NCBI GenBank assembly: GCA_965267435.1 | Contig: OZ253960.1 | Location: 5,022,001 to 5,086,000 of the forward strand | DNA: 64,000 bases | Direction of reading: 5' to 3' | Origin: JAWPMT01 sp965267435 | GTDB lineage: Bacteria; Bacteroidota; Bacteroidia; Cytophagales; Cyclobacteriaceae | Part shown: positions 8,085 through 15,710 of the stretch, one piece after another | How positions within the stretch are numbered: the stretch's first letter is position 1 | How the letters are laid out: every line of letters begins with the position of its first letter | Position numbers and translations under genes: made by a program | Notes under the pieces: model-generated | Database searches by the model: none | The model's input: only the letters and a program-made list of their open reading frames with translations | What the model was told of the DNA's origin: nothing

Positions 8085-8978
8085 ATGGCGAATCTCAAGG
8101 AAGTAAAGAGCAGAATACAGTCGGTAACCTCTACGCAGCAGATCACCAAAGCGATGAAGATGGTGGCGGCGGCGAAGCTGAGGAGGGCGCAGGATAAGAT
8201 TCTGCAGATGAGACCTTACTCCCAGAAGCTGTCGGGGATCATTCAAAATGTGGCTACCGGAGCAGAAACGGATGAAGCGGAGAGCCCGTACGCAGACACG
8301 CGAACCGTGAACAATGTTCTGCTGGTGGTGGTCACTTCGGATAGGGGTTTGTGCGGGGCATTCAATAGCAATGTCTTCAAGTTTACCCGAGCTAGAATCG
8401 AAGAGAAGTACAAGCACCTCGTTCGTTCGGGTAATGTTCGCATTTTACCTATAGGAAAGAGATCTTACGATTACTTCAAGAAGCGCAATTTCAAGGTCGT
8501 AGACAAATACTACACCTTGATGGGTGATCTGGACTTCAATCACGTCCGGGAGGCTGCGCAATTTGTGATGGACGGTTTCCTCAATGAGCGATTTGACAGG
8601 GTCGAACTGATCTACAATGAGTTCAAAAATGTGGCGACGCAGATCCTGCGCAATGAGCAATTCTTGCCGATCCAGGCGGCACCACAGGAGGAGACGGAGA
8701 ATAGCAATCAAACTGACTACATCTTCGAGCCTTCACAAGAAGTGATATTCCAGGAGATCATCCCGAACTCGCTGAAGATCCAATTCTACAAAGCCCTACT
8801 CGAGTCCAATGCTTCAGAGCATGGGGCACGAATGACGGCGATGGATCAGGCGACAGACAATGCTGGCGAGCTGCTGAAAGAGCTGAAGCTGACATATAAC
8901 AGAACCCGACAGGCGGCGATCACGAAAGAGATCCTCGAAATTGTCGGCGGTGCAGAGGCATTGGCACAAGGCGGCTAA
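8085..8978 (+). CDS. atpG: F0F1 ATP synthase subunit gamma
   Basis: The 297-residue central-stalk subunit starts with ANLKEVKSRIQSVTSTQQIT and ends with the conserved C-terminal helix NRTRQAAITKEILEIVGGAE. Both helices form the coiled coil that turns inside the alpha/beta hexamer; SDRGLCGAFN near 86-95 is also typical. A 40-residue stretch around 195-225 is more polar and less conserved-looking. It closes the atp gene run; the next gene begins 18 bp later. Confidence 0.96.
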   Translation: MANLKEVKSRIQSVTSTQQITKAMKMVAAAKLRRAQDKILQMRPYSQKLSGIIQNVATGAETDEAESPYADTRTVNNVLLVVVTSDRGLCGAFNSNVFKFTRARIEEKYKHLVRSGNVRILPIGKRSYDYFKKRNFKVVDKYYTLMGDLDFNHVREAAQFVMDGFLNERFDRVELIYNEFKNVATQILRNEQFLPIQAAPQEETENSNQTDYIFEPSQEVIFQEIIPNSLKIQFYKALLESNASEHGARMTAMDQATDNAGELLKELKLTYNRTRQAAITKEILEIVGGAEALAQGG

Positions 8979-8996
8979 GGTCATGACTGCTTTGAG

Positions 8997-9797
8997 ATGG
9001 CAGTACTAAGAAATATCAGATGGCTCTCATTGCACATAGCAGTGGGAGCCATTTGCGTTTTGGGCCTCGTGGATCATTTGCAAGGCTTGGAAATCGGACT
9101 TGCGGTTTACGCCGCCCTTTTTCACGGTGTTTGGTTCATTTATCTCTGGGATCACTGGCGTGATATCCACCGTGAGGTGCTCGTCAATCCCCGGCGCCTG
9201 TTCCATCAGCGCGTAAAGGCCTGGATTCGAGGGCTGCTGATTGTGAATTTGTGCCTCGGAGCGGCCTGGGCCTGCTTCCTCCCTGCAGAAGTGCTGATAG
9301 CCGGTCTTGGTCTGTGCGTGGTGTGTGCCGTGTACTTTTTTGGTATTCATCAATTTGGCCGGGCCAACCTGAAGGAGCCATTGAGTGCTATCCTGTATGC
9401 TGCGGGGATTTTCCTGGCGCCACTGGTGAGTGGTGACCTGGAGAACAACCTGATCATGGCAGGACAGTTGGCGCTGCTTGCATTCGCCAACTTGACGCTC
9501 TTCTCGTTGTACGAGGTGGATTTTGATCGCAAGGAAGGGTTTTCTTCAATCGCTTCCAATGTGGGCGAGGTGGTGGCTGAGCGAATTATCGCGCTGGCGC
9601 TCATAGCCCTTACTTCGTCCGTAGTATTCACGTACACGTGGGTAGGTATATCCCTCAAGTACGAGGTTTTCATCTTTGCCGCTACAGTGATTACCGCCGT
9701 TATTTTCGGTGCCAGAAGGCATTTTCAGGTCAATGAACGCTATCGTGTCGTTGGTGATGTGCTGTTCATCGCATTGCCGTTGATATTGGCGATATGA
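8997..9797 (+). CDS. UbiA-superfamily-like membrane prenyltransferase
   Basis: The 266-residue protein has about seven to eight hydrophobic segments. Two acidic clusters sit where UbiA enzymes bind the prenyl diphosphate: DHWRD at 52-56 (a DxxxD pattern) and YEVDFDRKEGFSS at about 172-184. This supports an intramembrane prenyltransferase of the UbiA fold, but it is not a recognisable MenA, UbiA, CyoE or DGGGP synthase, so the acceptor is unknown. The stop overlaps the start of a methyltransferase by 4 bp (ATGA), so the two products probably act on the same lipid-soluble molecule. The 18-bp gap to atpG may allow read-through from the atp operon. Confidence 0.6.
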   Translation: MAVLRNIRWLSLHIAVGAICVLGLVDHLQGLEIGLAVYAALFHGVWFIYLWDHWRDIHREVLVNPRRLFHQRVKAWIRGLLIVNLCLGAAWACFLPAEVLIAGLGLCVVCAVYFFGIHQFGRANLKEPLSAILYAAGIFLAPLVSGDLENNLIMAGQLALLAFANLTLFSLYEVDFDRKEGFSSIASNVGEVVAERIIALALIALTSSVVFTYTWVGISLKYEVFIFAATVITAVIFGARRHFQVNERYRVVGDVLFIALPLILAI

Positions 9798-10399
9798 ACG
9801 ACTTCAACCGTGTGGCGGGGATCTATGACACACTTGCGCAGATAGTTTTTGGTAGCCAGTTAGATACCATGCGGGGATTAAGTCTTAAGCATGTCTCGCC
9901 GTCTTCCCGGGTCTTGATCGTTGGAGGAGGGACCGGTGCCTGCCTGGAGGCGATACCAGCCTCATGTTCGGTGGACTTTGTGGAGAAGTCGTCTGCGATG
10001 GTTACCAGAGCAGCACGCCGGGAGCGGAGCAGTATCGTTAATTTTATCTGCGAAGATTTCCTCAACTGGCAGGCGGAGGCAAACTACGATGCGATCGTCA
10101 CGCCGTTTTTTCTCGATGCCTTTGCTCCGAATAGTCTGGAGCGAGTATTGGTAAAAATTGCCAACCTTACTGGCGATGACGGATTGCTCTGTGTAACAGA
10201 TTTTCGTGATTCAGGAAAGCTACGACATCGTTCGCTATTGTGGGGGATGCATACATTCTTCCGAATTACGGCGCAATTAGAGTCGGGAAAACTACTGGAC
10301 CTGCACAGCGCCGTCGTAGAAAAAGGTTGGAAATCAGTGGACTACCACCTGTCAAAGAGCGAATTTGCTTACTCAGCCACCTATAGGAAGATGCCATAA
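9794..10399 (+). CDS. Class I SAM-dependent methyltransferase
   Basis: The 201-residue protein begins with NDFNRVAGIYDTLAQIVFG, the kind of opening seen in UbiE/COQ5-related enzymes, and has SAM-binding motif I at 40-50 (VLIVGGGTGAC), an acidic position after strand 2 (VDFVEKS) and a motif II-like YDAIVTPFFLDAF near 95. Quinone-type methylation is possible given the UbiA-like partner, but it is shorter than MenG/UbiE and lacks an obvious match to their signatures. Substrate unknown. Confidence 0.7.
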   Translation: MNDFNRVAGIYDTLAQIVFGSQLDTMRGLSLKHVSPSSRVLIVGGGTGACLEAIPASCSVDFVEKSSAMVTRAARRERSSIVNFICEDFLNWQAEANYDAIVTPFFLDAFAPNSLERVLVKIANLTGDDGLLCVTDFRDSGKLRHRSLLWGMHTFFRITAQLESGKLLDLHSAVVEKGWKSVDYHLSKSEFAYSATYRKMP

Positions 10400-10462
10400 T
10401 GTCCCCTTGGGGTGTAAAGAAAATTTCAGGAATGAGGAAACCTTCCGCTCTTCTTCCTGTCT

Positions 10463-11038
10463 TTGGAAGTGATATCGATCGTGAGTAGCGACTACCAACA
10501 TATTCACCGTGACTTGATTTTGCTGGCGCAGCGTGGGGATCCCTCTGCGCAGGAGCGACTGTATAAGCTCTATGCGCAGGCGATGTACAATGTCTGCAGG
10601 CGGATCATGGGTGACGATGAAGATGCCAGGGACTTGCTTCAGGAGTCATTTGTAGATGCCTTTCAGAAGCTGGGCTCATTGAGGGACATCAACACCTTCA
10701 GCTCATGGATCAAGCGAATTGTCACGAACAATTGCATCAACGCCGTGCGCAGACGACGGTTGATGACGACGGAACTGAGAGATGGTTATGACACGATCGA
10801 TGATGATGATGAGGATTTTGACTATACAAAATTCAAGGCCAGCCAGGTGATGGGTGCCATAGAGCACTTGCCCGATGGCTGCAGGACGGTATTGAGTCTT
10901 TATTTATTTGAAGGCTATGATCACAAGGAGATCGGCGGCATACTGGGAATCAGTGAGTCGGCGTCGAAGGCACAATACTGCAAAGCGAAAGCGAAGATTA
11001 GAAACCAGCTAGGTAATAAAATGCAACAGTATGTCTGA
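10463..11038 (+). CDS. ECF-type RNA polymerase sigma factor
   Basis: The 191-residue protein has sigma region 2 (LYAQAMYNVCRRIMGDDEDA, then DLLQESFVDAFQKL) and a region 4 helix-turn-helix (DHKEIGGILGISESASKAQY). An acidic linker rich in Asp lies at about 110-120. The track start is TTG at 10463; a GTG at 10481 with GGAAG about 11 nt upstream is an equal or better choice and removes six residues. It overlaps the next gene by 8 bp; that gene encodes a single-pass membrane protein, the usual arrangement for a sigma/anti-sigma pair. It probably controls its own operon (inference). Confidence 0.85.
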   Translation: MEVISIVSSDYQHIHRDLILLAQRGDPSAQERLYKLYAQAMYNVCRRIMGDDEDARDLLQESFVDAFQKLGSLRDINTFSSWIKRIVTNNCINAVRRRRLMTTELRDGYDTIDDDDEDFDYTKFKASQVMGAIEHLPDGCRTVLSLYLFEGYDHKEIGGILGISESASKAQYCKAKAKIRNQLGNKMQQYV

Positions 11039-11525
11039 TGAACTGAAGAAGTATGTGGAGAGCCGGCGCGACGAACTGGAGGTGTTCTCATTTGATCCGG
11101 AGAAGGGTTGGGATGAGATCCGGGACCGCGTACGTGTAGAGCCACCGAAGACGCGCTTCATTCGACCGTGGATGTACGCCGCGGCGAGCGTATTGATTGT
11201 GGTCACAGGGCTATTTATCGGATACAGGTTCGCGAATGCCGACAGTCAGTCAGAGTTTGCAGATACGCAGTTTTACTACCAGGACATGGTGGACACGAAG
11301 CTGCAACTTGTACGACAGCGAGTTGATGACCCGGAGATACTGGCAGACCTCGAGGCCATGGATCAGGCATTTTCTGAACTGAAAGCCGATTTGCGTGATG
11401 ACGTTGACAATGAGGAGGTAGTGGCTGCCATGATTGACAACTATCGGTTGAAGTTGCAGATTCTGGAGAGAATATTGGACGAACTAGAAGAGGAAAGTGA
11501 TGAAGAACGTGAAAGAAATTTGTAG
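11031..11525 (+). CDS. Single-pass membrane protein, candidate anti-sigma factor
   Basis: The 164-residue protein has a charged cytoplasmic N-terminus (1-45), one membrane span at about 47-66 and a highly acidic, helical periplasmic part. It overlaps the sigma gene by 8 bp and the next secreted protein by about 26 bp. No zinc-binding HxxxCxxC motif is visible, so the anti-sigma role is inferred from topology and linkage only. Confidence 0.6.
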   Translation: MSDELKKYVESRRDELEVFSFDPEKGWDEIRDRVRVEPPKTRFIRPWMYAAASVLIVVTGLFIGYRFANADSQSEFADTQFYYQDMVDTKLQLVRQRVDDPEILADLEAMDQAFSELKADLRDDVDNEEVVAAMIDNYRLKLQILERILDELEEESDEERERNL

Positions 11526-12630
11526 CCTGCTGGCGGTGCTCCTGGTGGGCTTCGGTCTCCATGGGCAGGTGGTGACGATGGAAAAGACCTACGACGAATC
11601 TTTTGCCTATGAAGATGGCGATGAGATCGTGATAGCCAATAAGTATGGCGAGGTGATTGTCAATACATGGTTCAGTGATTCGGTCAGGGTCAAAGTCCAA
11701 CTAGAGGCGGAAGGCAAAAATCAGGATGCAGTCAACAAAGTGATGAGGCGCGTGGATATCGAACTGCGAAAGATTGGTGATCGCATTGCGGCTGAGACGG
11801 AGGTAGAAGAACGCGGCGGAGGGGTACTCGGTGACTTCATTAGGGATGTAGGCGATTATTCGAAATCGCTGTTCAGTAGTACCAACAAGTTCACTGCCAA
11901 CTACGAAGTATGGATCCCGGCGACAGCAGAGATCCAAATCGACAACAGGTACGGCGACATTTACCTGGATGATCTGCAGGGCAGTGTCGAGATCTCATTA
12001 GCGCATGGCGACTTGCGGGCAGATCGGATCGAAAAAGAAATTGATTTGGACCACAGCTTTGGCAAGGCCAGTTTTGATTTTGTCAAGAAAGGCAACATTT
12101 CACTGCGAGGAGTAGAGCTGTCCATCGATGAAGCCACGCAATTGATTTTCGAAAGCAGTTCGTCAGAAATTGAACTTGAGACCTGCCAGGACCTGCAATT
12201 CAATTCCCGAAATGACAATTTCGACATTGGCAAGGCACAAAATGTGGTGGGCAAAGGCTCCTTCACCAATGTGGTCGTCGGCCAACTGCAGGAGCGAGGG
12301 CGTCTGGACTTCAGATATGGAGACATCTTCCTGAACTATGTCGACACTGATTTTACTGAGCTGACGGTCAATGGGAAGTCCACGGACATCAGCCTTGTAT
12401 TGGATCAGGCCTCCTATCTCCGGAGTAGGATCACAGGAAAGGAAAATGCCATGGTGCTGCCCAACAGCATGCTGACGATGCAGCGCGAGGTGCTGGAAAA
12501 CGACATGGTCCGCCTGGAGGGCATGGTCGGCAATACCAATAGTGCGATTGGCGATGTGACCATCGAGGCGGATGGTGGTGAATTGATTGTGGCGATACAG
12601 GATACTCCTATCTTTACCAGCAAAGACTAA
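11500..12630 (+). CDS. Secreted DUF4097-like beta-solenoid protein
   Basis: The ATG at 11500 is preferred over the GTG at 11497; an AGGAAAG sequence precedes it. The product has a signal peptide (about 1-22, ending LHGQ) and about 350 residues of beta-strand repeats. Turns of the form KYGE or RYGD recur (KYGEVIV, RYGDIYL, AHGDLRA, RYGDIFL), as in the DUF4097/DUF2807 right-handed solenoid families. It is the first secreted product of the sigma/anti-sigma operon and may be its sensor or target. Biochemical role unknown. Confidence 0.65.
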   Translation: MKNVKEICSLLAVLLVGFGLHGQVVTMEKTYDESFAYEDGDEIVIANKYGEVIVNTWFSDSVRVKVQLEAEGKNQDAVNKVMRRVDIELRKIGDRIAAETEVEERGGGVLGDFIRDVGDYSKSLFSSTNKFTANYEVWIPATAEIQIDNRYGDIYLDDLQGSVEISLAHGDLRADRIEKEIDLDHSFGKASFDFVKKGNISLRGVELSIDEATQLIFESSSSEIELETCQDLQFNSRNDNFDIGKAQNVVGKGSFTNVVVGQLQERGRLDFRYGDIFLNYVDTDFTELTVNGKSTDISLVLDQASYLRSRITGKENAMVLPNSMLTMQREVLENDMVRLEGMVGNTNSAIGDVTIEADGGELIVAIQDTPIFTSKD

Positions 12631-12638
12631 AGGTATCG

Positions 12639-13157
12639 ATGTCCGCTGCTCCTAAGTGCCTTCTCCTATTGGTTTTTCTGTGCTCCATTTTCCGCACGGA
12701 GGCTCAGGAATTTAAGCACGCGGCGGGCTTGCGATTAGGGCATACATCGGGTATCCAATACAAGGCTATGCTGGCCAATCAAGAGGCCATCGAGCTTCTG
12801 ATCAGTGGGCGTCATCAGGGCGTGCAGCTGACGACACTTTACACCTTTCACAAAGGTTTGCAGTTTGGTCACAACGAGAATTTCTTCTTGTACTACGGAA
12901 TTGGAGCCCATGTCGGGTATGAGGAGTATGATGATCTGGAAAAAGCCCTGGTGTCTCTGGAACCGCGGGCGTTTGAATTCCGAGAAAAGAGCTTTTTTGT
13001 AATGGGTGCGGATGTACAGGTGGGTCTGGAGTATCGCTGGCTAGCGGTGCCCATGACGATTGGATTTGATATCAAACCCTACTTCACCTACATAGGCATG
13101 CGCTACACTGAGCTTCAGTTTTGGGATGCTGGCCTGTCATTGAAGTATATCTTTTGA
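12639..13157 (+). CDS. Secreted small outer-membrane beta-barrel-like protein
   Basis: The 172-residue protein has a signal peptide (1-22, ending TEAQ), alternating aromatic/Gly strands and a C-terminal phenylalanine (LSLKYIF) expected of outer-membrane barrels. It lies 8 bp after the solenoid gene, so it is probably in the same operon. No family recognised. Confidence 0.55.
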   Translation: MSAAPKCLLLLVFLCSIFRTEAQEFKHAAGLRLGHTSGIQYKAMLANQEAIELLISGRHQGVQLTTLYTFHKGLQFGHNENFFLYYGIGAHVGYEEYDDLEKALVSLEPRAFEFREKSFFVMGADVQVGLEYRWLAVPMTIGFDIKPYFTYIGMRYTELQFWDAGLSLKYIF

Positions 13158-13194
13158 CCCGACGAAAAATGCAAAAGACTTCTAACCTACTTCG

Positions 13195-13842
13195 ATGCTG
13201 ACCCGATTCCTCACGACCATCTTCTTTGGCGTTTTGGTTTCCCTGGCTTATGGGCAACGATACGAAGATGTCAATGACCCCGATGATATCAAATCGCTCC
13301 TGAGTACCGAAAACGACATTCAGGGCTTTGGCGGTCTCGATGTGAAGATTACAGACCTGATGGACGAAAGGTCCGTCCTGACCGGAGCCTATGGAGGGGT
13401 GATTATCAACCGGTCTTATTTGCTCGGTATCGGCGCCTACGGGATTACCACGCGGCCCTCTTTTGATGGTGAGATCCCTGGGCTTGCCGACACGACCCGA
13501 TTGCGACTATATGGGGGCTATGGTGGTGTGCTTATTGGCGGTACCATTCTCGCCAAGGAGGTAGTGCACTTAAGCATTCCGTTGTTCCTCGGTGCGGGGA
13601 ACCTGGAGGTGTCTGATGACGACTTCTTTCAGGGAATTGGCGATGCTGATTTCACCGTCGAGAGTTCGGTGTTCTTTGTTGTGGAGCCCGGGCTGCAGCT
13701 GGAATTCAATATCACGCCCTACTTGCGAATCGCCGCAGGCGCCTCGTACCGATGGGTTCAGGGCCTGGAGTTGCTCAACGTCGAGGATGAGGATATGACA
13801 GGAATCAGCGGCATTCTCTCCGTCCGCTTAGGTCGTTTCTGA
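13195..13842 (+). CDS. Secreted outer-membrane beta-barrel-like protein
   Basis: The 215-residue protein starts with a signal peptide (about 1-20, ending AYGQ). It has repeated Gly/Tyr-rich amphipathic strands (GAYGGVIINRSYLLGIGAYG, LYGGYGGVLIGG) and a terminal Phe (VRLGRF), all consistent with an eight-stranded outer-membrane barrel. It is probably the fifth gene of the sigma-factor operon; a 37-bp gap separates it from the previous gene. Confidence 0.55.
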   Translation: MLTRFLTTIFFGVLVSLAYGQRYEDVNDPDDIKSLLSTENDIQGFGGLDVKITDLMDERSVLTGAYGGVIINRSYLLGIGAYGITTRPSFDGEIPGLADTTRLRLYGGYGGVLIGGTILAKEVVHLSIPLFLGAGNLEVSDDDFFQGIGDADFTVESSVFFVVEPGLQLEFNITPYLRIAAGASYRWVQGLELLNVEDEDMTGISGILSVRLGRF

Positions 13843-13882
13843 ACTATTGGCGAAATTTGTTCTTCTACTAAAAAGGACGCTC

Positions 13883-14359
13883 ATGAAGTTTTCGAGATTA
13901 TCTATTCCCGCCACACTGCCCGTAATGGTCATGTTTCTTTTTCTCGGCCATGCAGTTTCCGCACAGTCATTCTTTGGCCAATATGGCGACGAAATCACTG
14001 CTGACAATGCCGTGGCCGTAGCAGATTTGGATGAAGGTGCCGAAGTGCCGGATGATGTGATCAAGCTGGAAGGAGAGATCGATACGACTTGCAAGATGAA
14101 AGGTTGCTGGATGACCGTCAAGGATGGCGATGGAGGCACCATGAGGGTCACTTTCAAAGACTACGGCTTCTTCGTACCTAAGGAAGGAGTTGCAGGCAAG
14201 ACCGCGGTCATGCAAGGCAAACTGGAGCGGAAGACAACAAGCGTCGAGGAGCTGCAGCACTATGCGAAAGATGCGGGTAAAAGCGATGAAGAGATTGCCG
14301 CCATCACAGAGCCTAAGGTCGAGTTGTCCTTTGTGGCGGATGGGGTGATAATTAGATAG
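13883..14359 (+). CDS. DUF4920-type secreted protein
   Basis: An open frame begins with TTG at 13847, but the ATG at 13883 starts a clear signal peptide (MKFSRL... HAVSAQ), so that start is used and gives 158 residues. The mature part contains TTCKMKGCWMTV, a Cys-containing OB-like strand pair, and FKDYGFFVPKE, which match DUF4920 proteins. Two Cys six residues apart could bind metal or form a disulfide. Function of the family is unknown to me. Confidence 0.7.
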   Translation: MKFSRLSIPATLPVMVMFLFLGHAVSAQSFFGQYGDEITADNAVAVADLDEGAEVPDDVIKLEGEIDTTCKMKGCWMTVKDGDGGTMRVTFKDYGFFVPKEGVAGKTAVMQGKLERKTTSVEELQHYAKDAGKSDEEIAAITEPKVELSFVADGVIIR

Positions 14360-14437
14360 TTTAAGAGTTTGGAATTCTGAGTTTGGCGTTGATTTCAGTT
14401 CTCTGAACTCAAAACTCTGAAACTCTTGAATTTTGAA
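14359..14437. repeat. Intergenic inverted repeat of TTTGAA/AACTC words
   Basis: AAGAGTTT-type words on the left are mirrored by AAACTCTT-type words on the right, giving a long imperfect hairpin immediately after the DUF4920 stop. It is one of a family of such hairpins in this window. The rest of 14438-14609 shows nothing I can name. Confidence 0.6.
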
Positions 14438-14609
14438 TATGTGCCGTGCGATCTCTGCATAACTGGATTATTACCATGATCCAATAGTCCAGAAAATTCC
14501 GAAAAGCATTGCCCAGTCAGTACCTGTGCTAGCATAAATGTTAGATCTTAAGTCGGGCATGCCCGACGTAGGCCTTAGCAGAGACGAGCTTTTTGATAGA
14601 CAATTGGAC

Positions 14610-14650
14610 AAAAAAAAGCCGCCTTTGTTCTGTGTAGAACTCCGGCGGCC
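14610..14650 (-). terminator. Rho-independent terminator of the tRNA-Pro gene
   Basis: On the minus strand GCCGCC and GGCGGC form a GC stem around a loop that itself contains GTTCT/AGAAC, followed by seven or more T. It begins only a few bases after the tRNA 3' end. Confidence 0.85.
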
Positions 14651-14654
14651 GAAG

Positions 14655-14729
14655 TCGGGATGACTGGATTCGAACCAGCGGCCCCTACTACCCTAAAGTA
14701 GTGCGCTAACCGGACTGCGCCACATCCCG
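14655..14729 (-). tRNA. tRNA-Pro, anticodon AGG
   Basis: A full 75-nt cloverleaf can be drawn: acceptor CGGGATG/CATCCCG with discriminator A, D stem GCGC/GCGC, anticodon stem CTACT/AGTAG with loop TTAGGGT, five-base variable loop, and T arm GCTGG/CCAGT around TTCGAAT. The loop gives anticodon AGG, reading CCU proline codons. C1-G72 fits bacterial tRNA-Pro. CCA is not encoded. A Bacteroidota -7 element lies upstream and a terminator directly downstream, so it is a single-gene unit. Confidence 0.93.
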
Positions 14730-14744
14730 TCCATTTTGGGACAG

Positions 14745-14752
14745 CAAAACTA
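14745..14752 (-). promoter_or_regulatory. Candidate -7 element of the tRNA-Pro promoter
   Basis: TAGTTTTG on the minus strand matches TAnnTTTG exactly and ends 15 nt before the first tRNA base. No clear TTTG lies about 20 nt further upstream. Confidence 0.45.
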
Positions 14753-14825
14753 ATAACATTTCAAGTCTTTCAGGTCGGGTTTTTTAGGATTGTTGAGTCA
14801 TCAAAAATTAACAAAGCATCCAGGA

Positions 14826-15104
14826 TCAAACTGAGAGCACCCCTGCGATGAATAGGATGACTGAGGCGGCAAATGATAAATAAAACTGTTGGTACAGTAC
14901 TCCCACTTTCCCTTCTAGGTCGATGGTGACCTTTTTATAGATCGGGAGGTATTTGAAGATCCTGCCCTTCACAAAAAATCCATGTTCGCTCAAGCTGGCA
15001 TCTATATTTTGTGACTTCAAATACTTGACGATCCTTACACTGATCGACAAGTTCCACCAGATAAGTAGCAACAGCACAAAGCCGATGATAATTGACGCAT
15101 TCAT
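14826..15104 (-). CDS. Small two-span membrane protein, unknown function
   Basis: The 92-residue protein has spans at about 4-22 and 74-91, with a central soluble loop rich in Lys/Tyr. No family recognised. It stands alone between the tRNA promoter and a SnoaL-like gene; its 3' end lies about 75 bp from the tRNA promoter. The sequence is clean and hydrophobic at both ends, which supports a real membrane protein, but conservation cannot be judged. Confidence 0.5.
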   Translation of the reverse strand: MNASIIIGFVLLLLIWWNLSISVRIVKYLKSQNIDASLSEHGFFVKGRIFKYLPIYKKVTIDLEGKVGVLYQQFYLSFAASVILFIAGVLSV

Positions 15105-15220
15105 GGTGCTTGTGACTTAAGGCTCCCGGCAACCTAAAATGTAAAACGGATAGCTACTGAAGCAGTTTTATGACGAATATCATCCGCACTTGCGCGTAGT
15201 TTACTTCTCCTAGGTGATCC

Positions 15221-15601
15221 TTATCCGTCTTGACCCGTCACACTATCCTCGTCCTCCAATCTACGTCCCTCGCGGATCTCCCCAATGTGATAATAGGAGA
15301 TGATCTCTTTGATTAAGTCCCCCTCCACGTAGATCCACTCGCTCACATCGAGCGCGAAGTCTTCTTGTTGTGTGGTATACCTGATGCAGCCTCTGGTGCC
15401 GTCGATGATTTTGTCATGGAAGACGAATCGGTGGCCAAGGAACTTGTCTCGATTTTGCTTTACGAGATTGAGATAGGCCTCTTTTCCGTCAATTGTGCCA
15501 AAGGGGCTTGTGTGCTTGAAATCTTCCGACAGAGGCAGGTCTAGAAAACCCCCTCGTTCCCACTTATCAAACCAATCATTGATCAATGCTGCGGTTTCCA
15601 T
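15221..15601 (-). CDS. SnoaL/NTF2-like protein
   Basis: The ATG at 15601 starts the recognisable domain (METAALINDWFDKWERGGFL), giving 126 residues. Longer starts would overlap the divergent gene at 15711 and add an unstructured basic leader. The layout of an opening helix, a short HTSPFG-containing turn and C-terminal strands ending IKEIISYYHIGEIREGR fits the SnoaL-like/NTF2 cone fold used by small-molecule binding or isomerase proteins. Ligand unknown. Confidence 0.65.
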   Translation of the reverse strand: METAALINDWFDKWERGGFLDLPLSEDFKHTSPFGTIDGKEAYLNLVKQNRDKFLGHRFVFHDKIIDGTRGCIRYTTQQEDFALDVSEWIYVEGDLIKEIISYYHIGEIREGRRLEDEDSVTGQDG

Positions 15602-15710
15602 GGAATCATCTTTTGGGTTTAAGAAGGGTAAGGTCCTGAATTTCGGCCAGAGCCGAAAACAAAGCGATGAAGAAGTCCGACTGGAGATTTTGTAGTAGGA
15701 TTGTATTATT

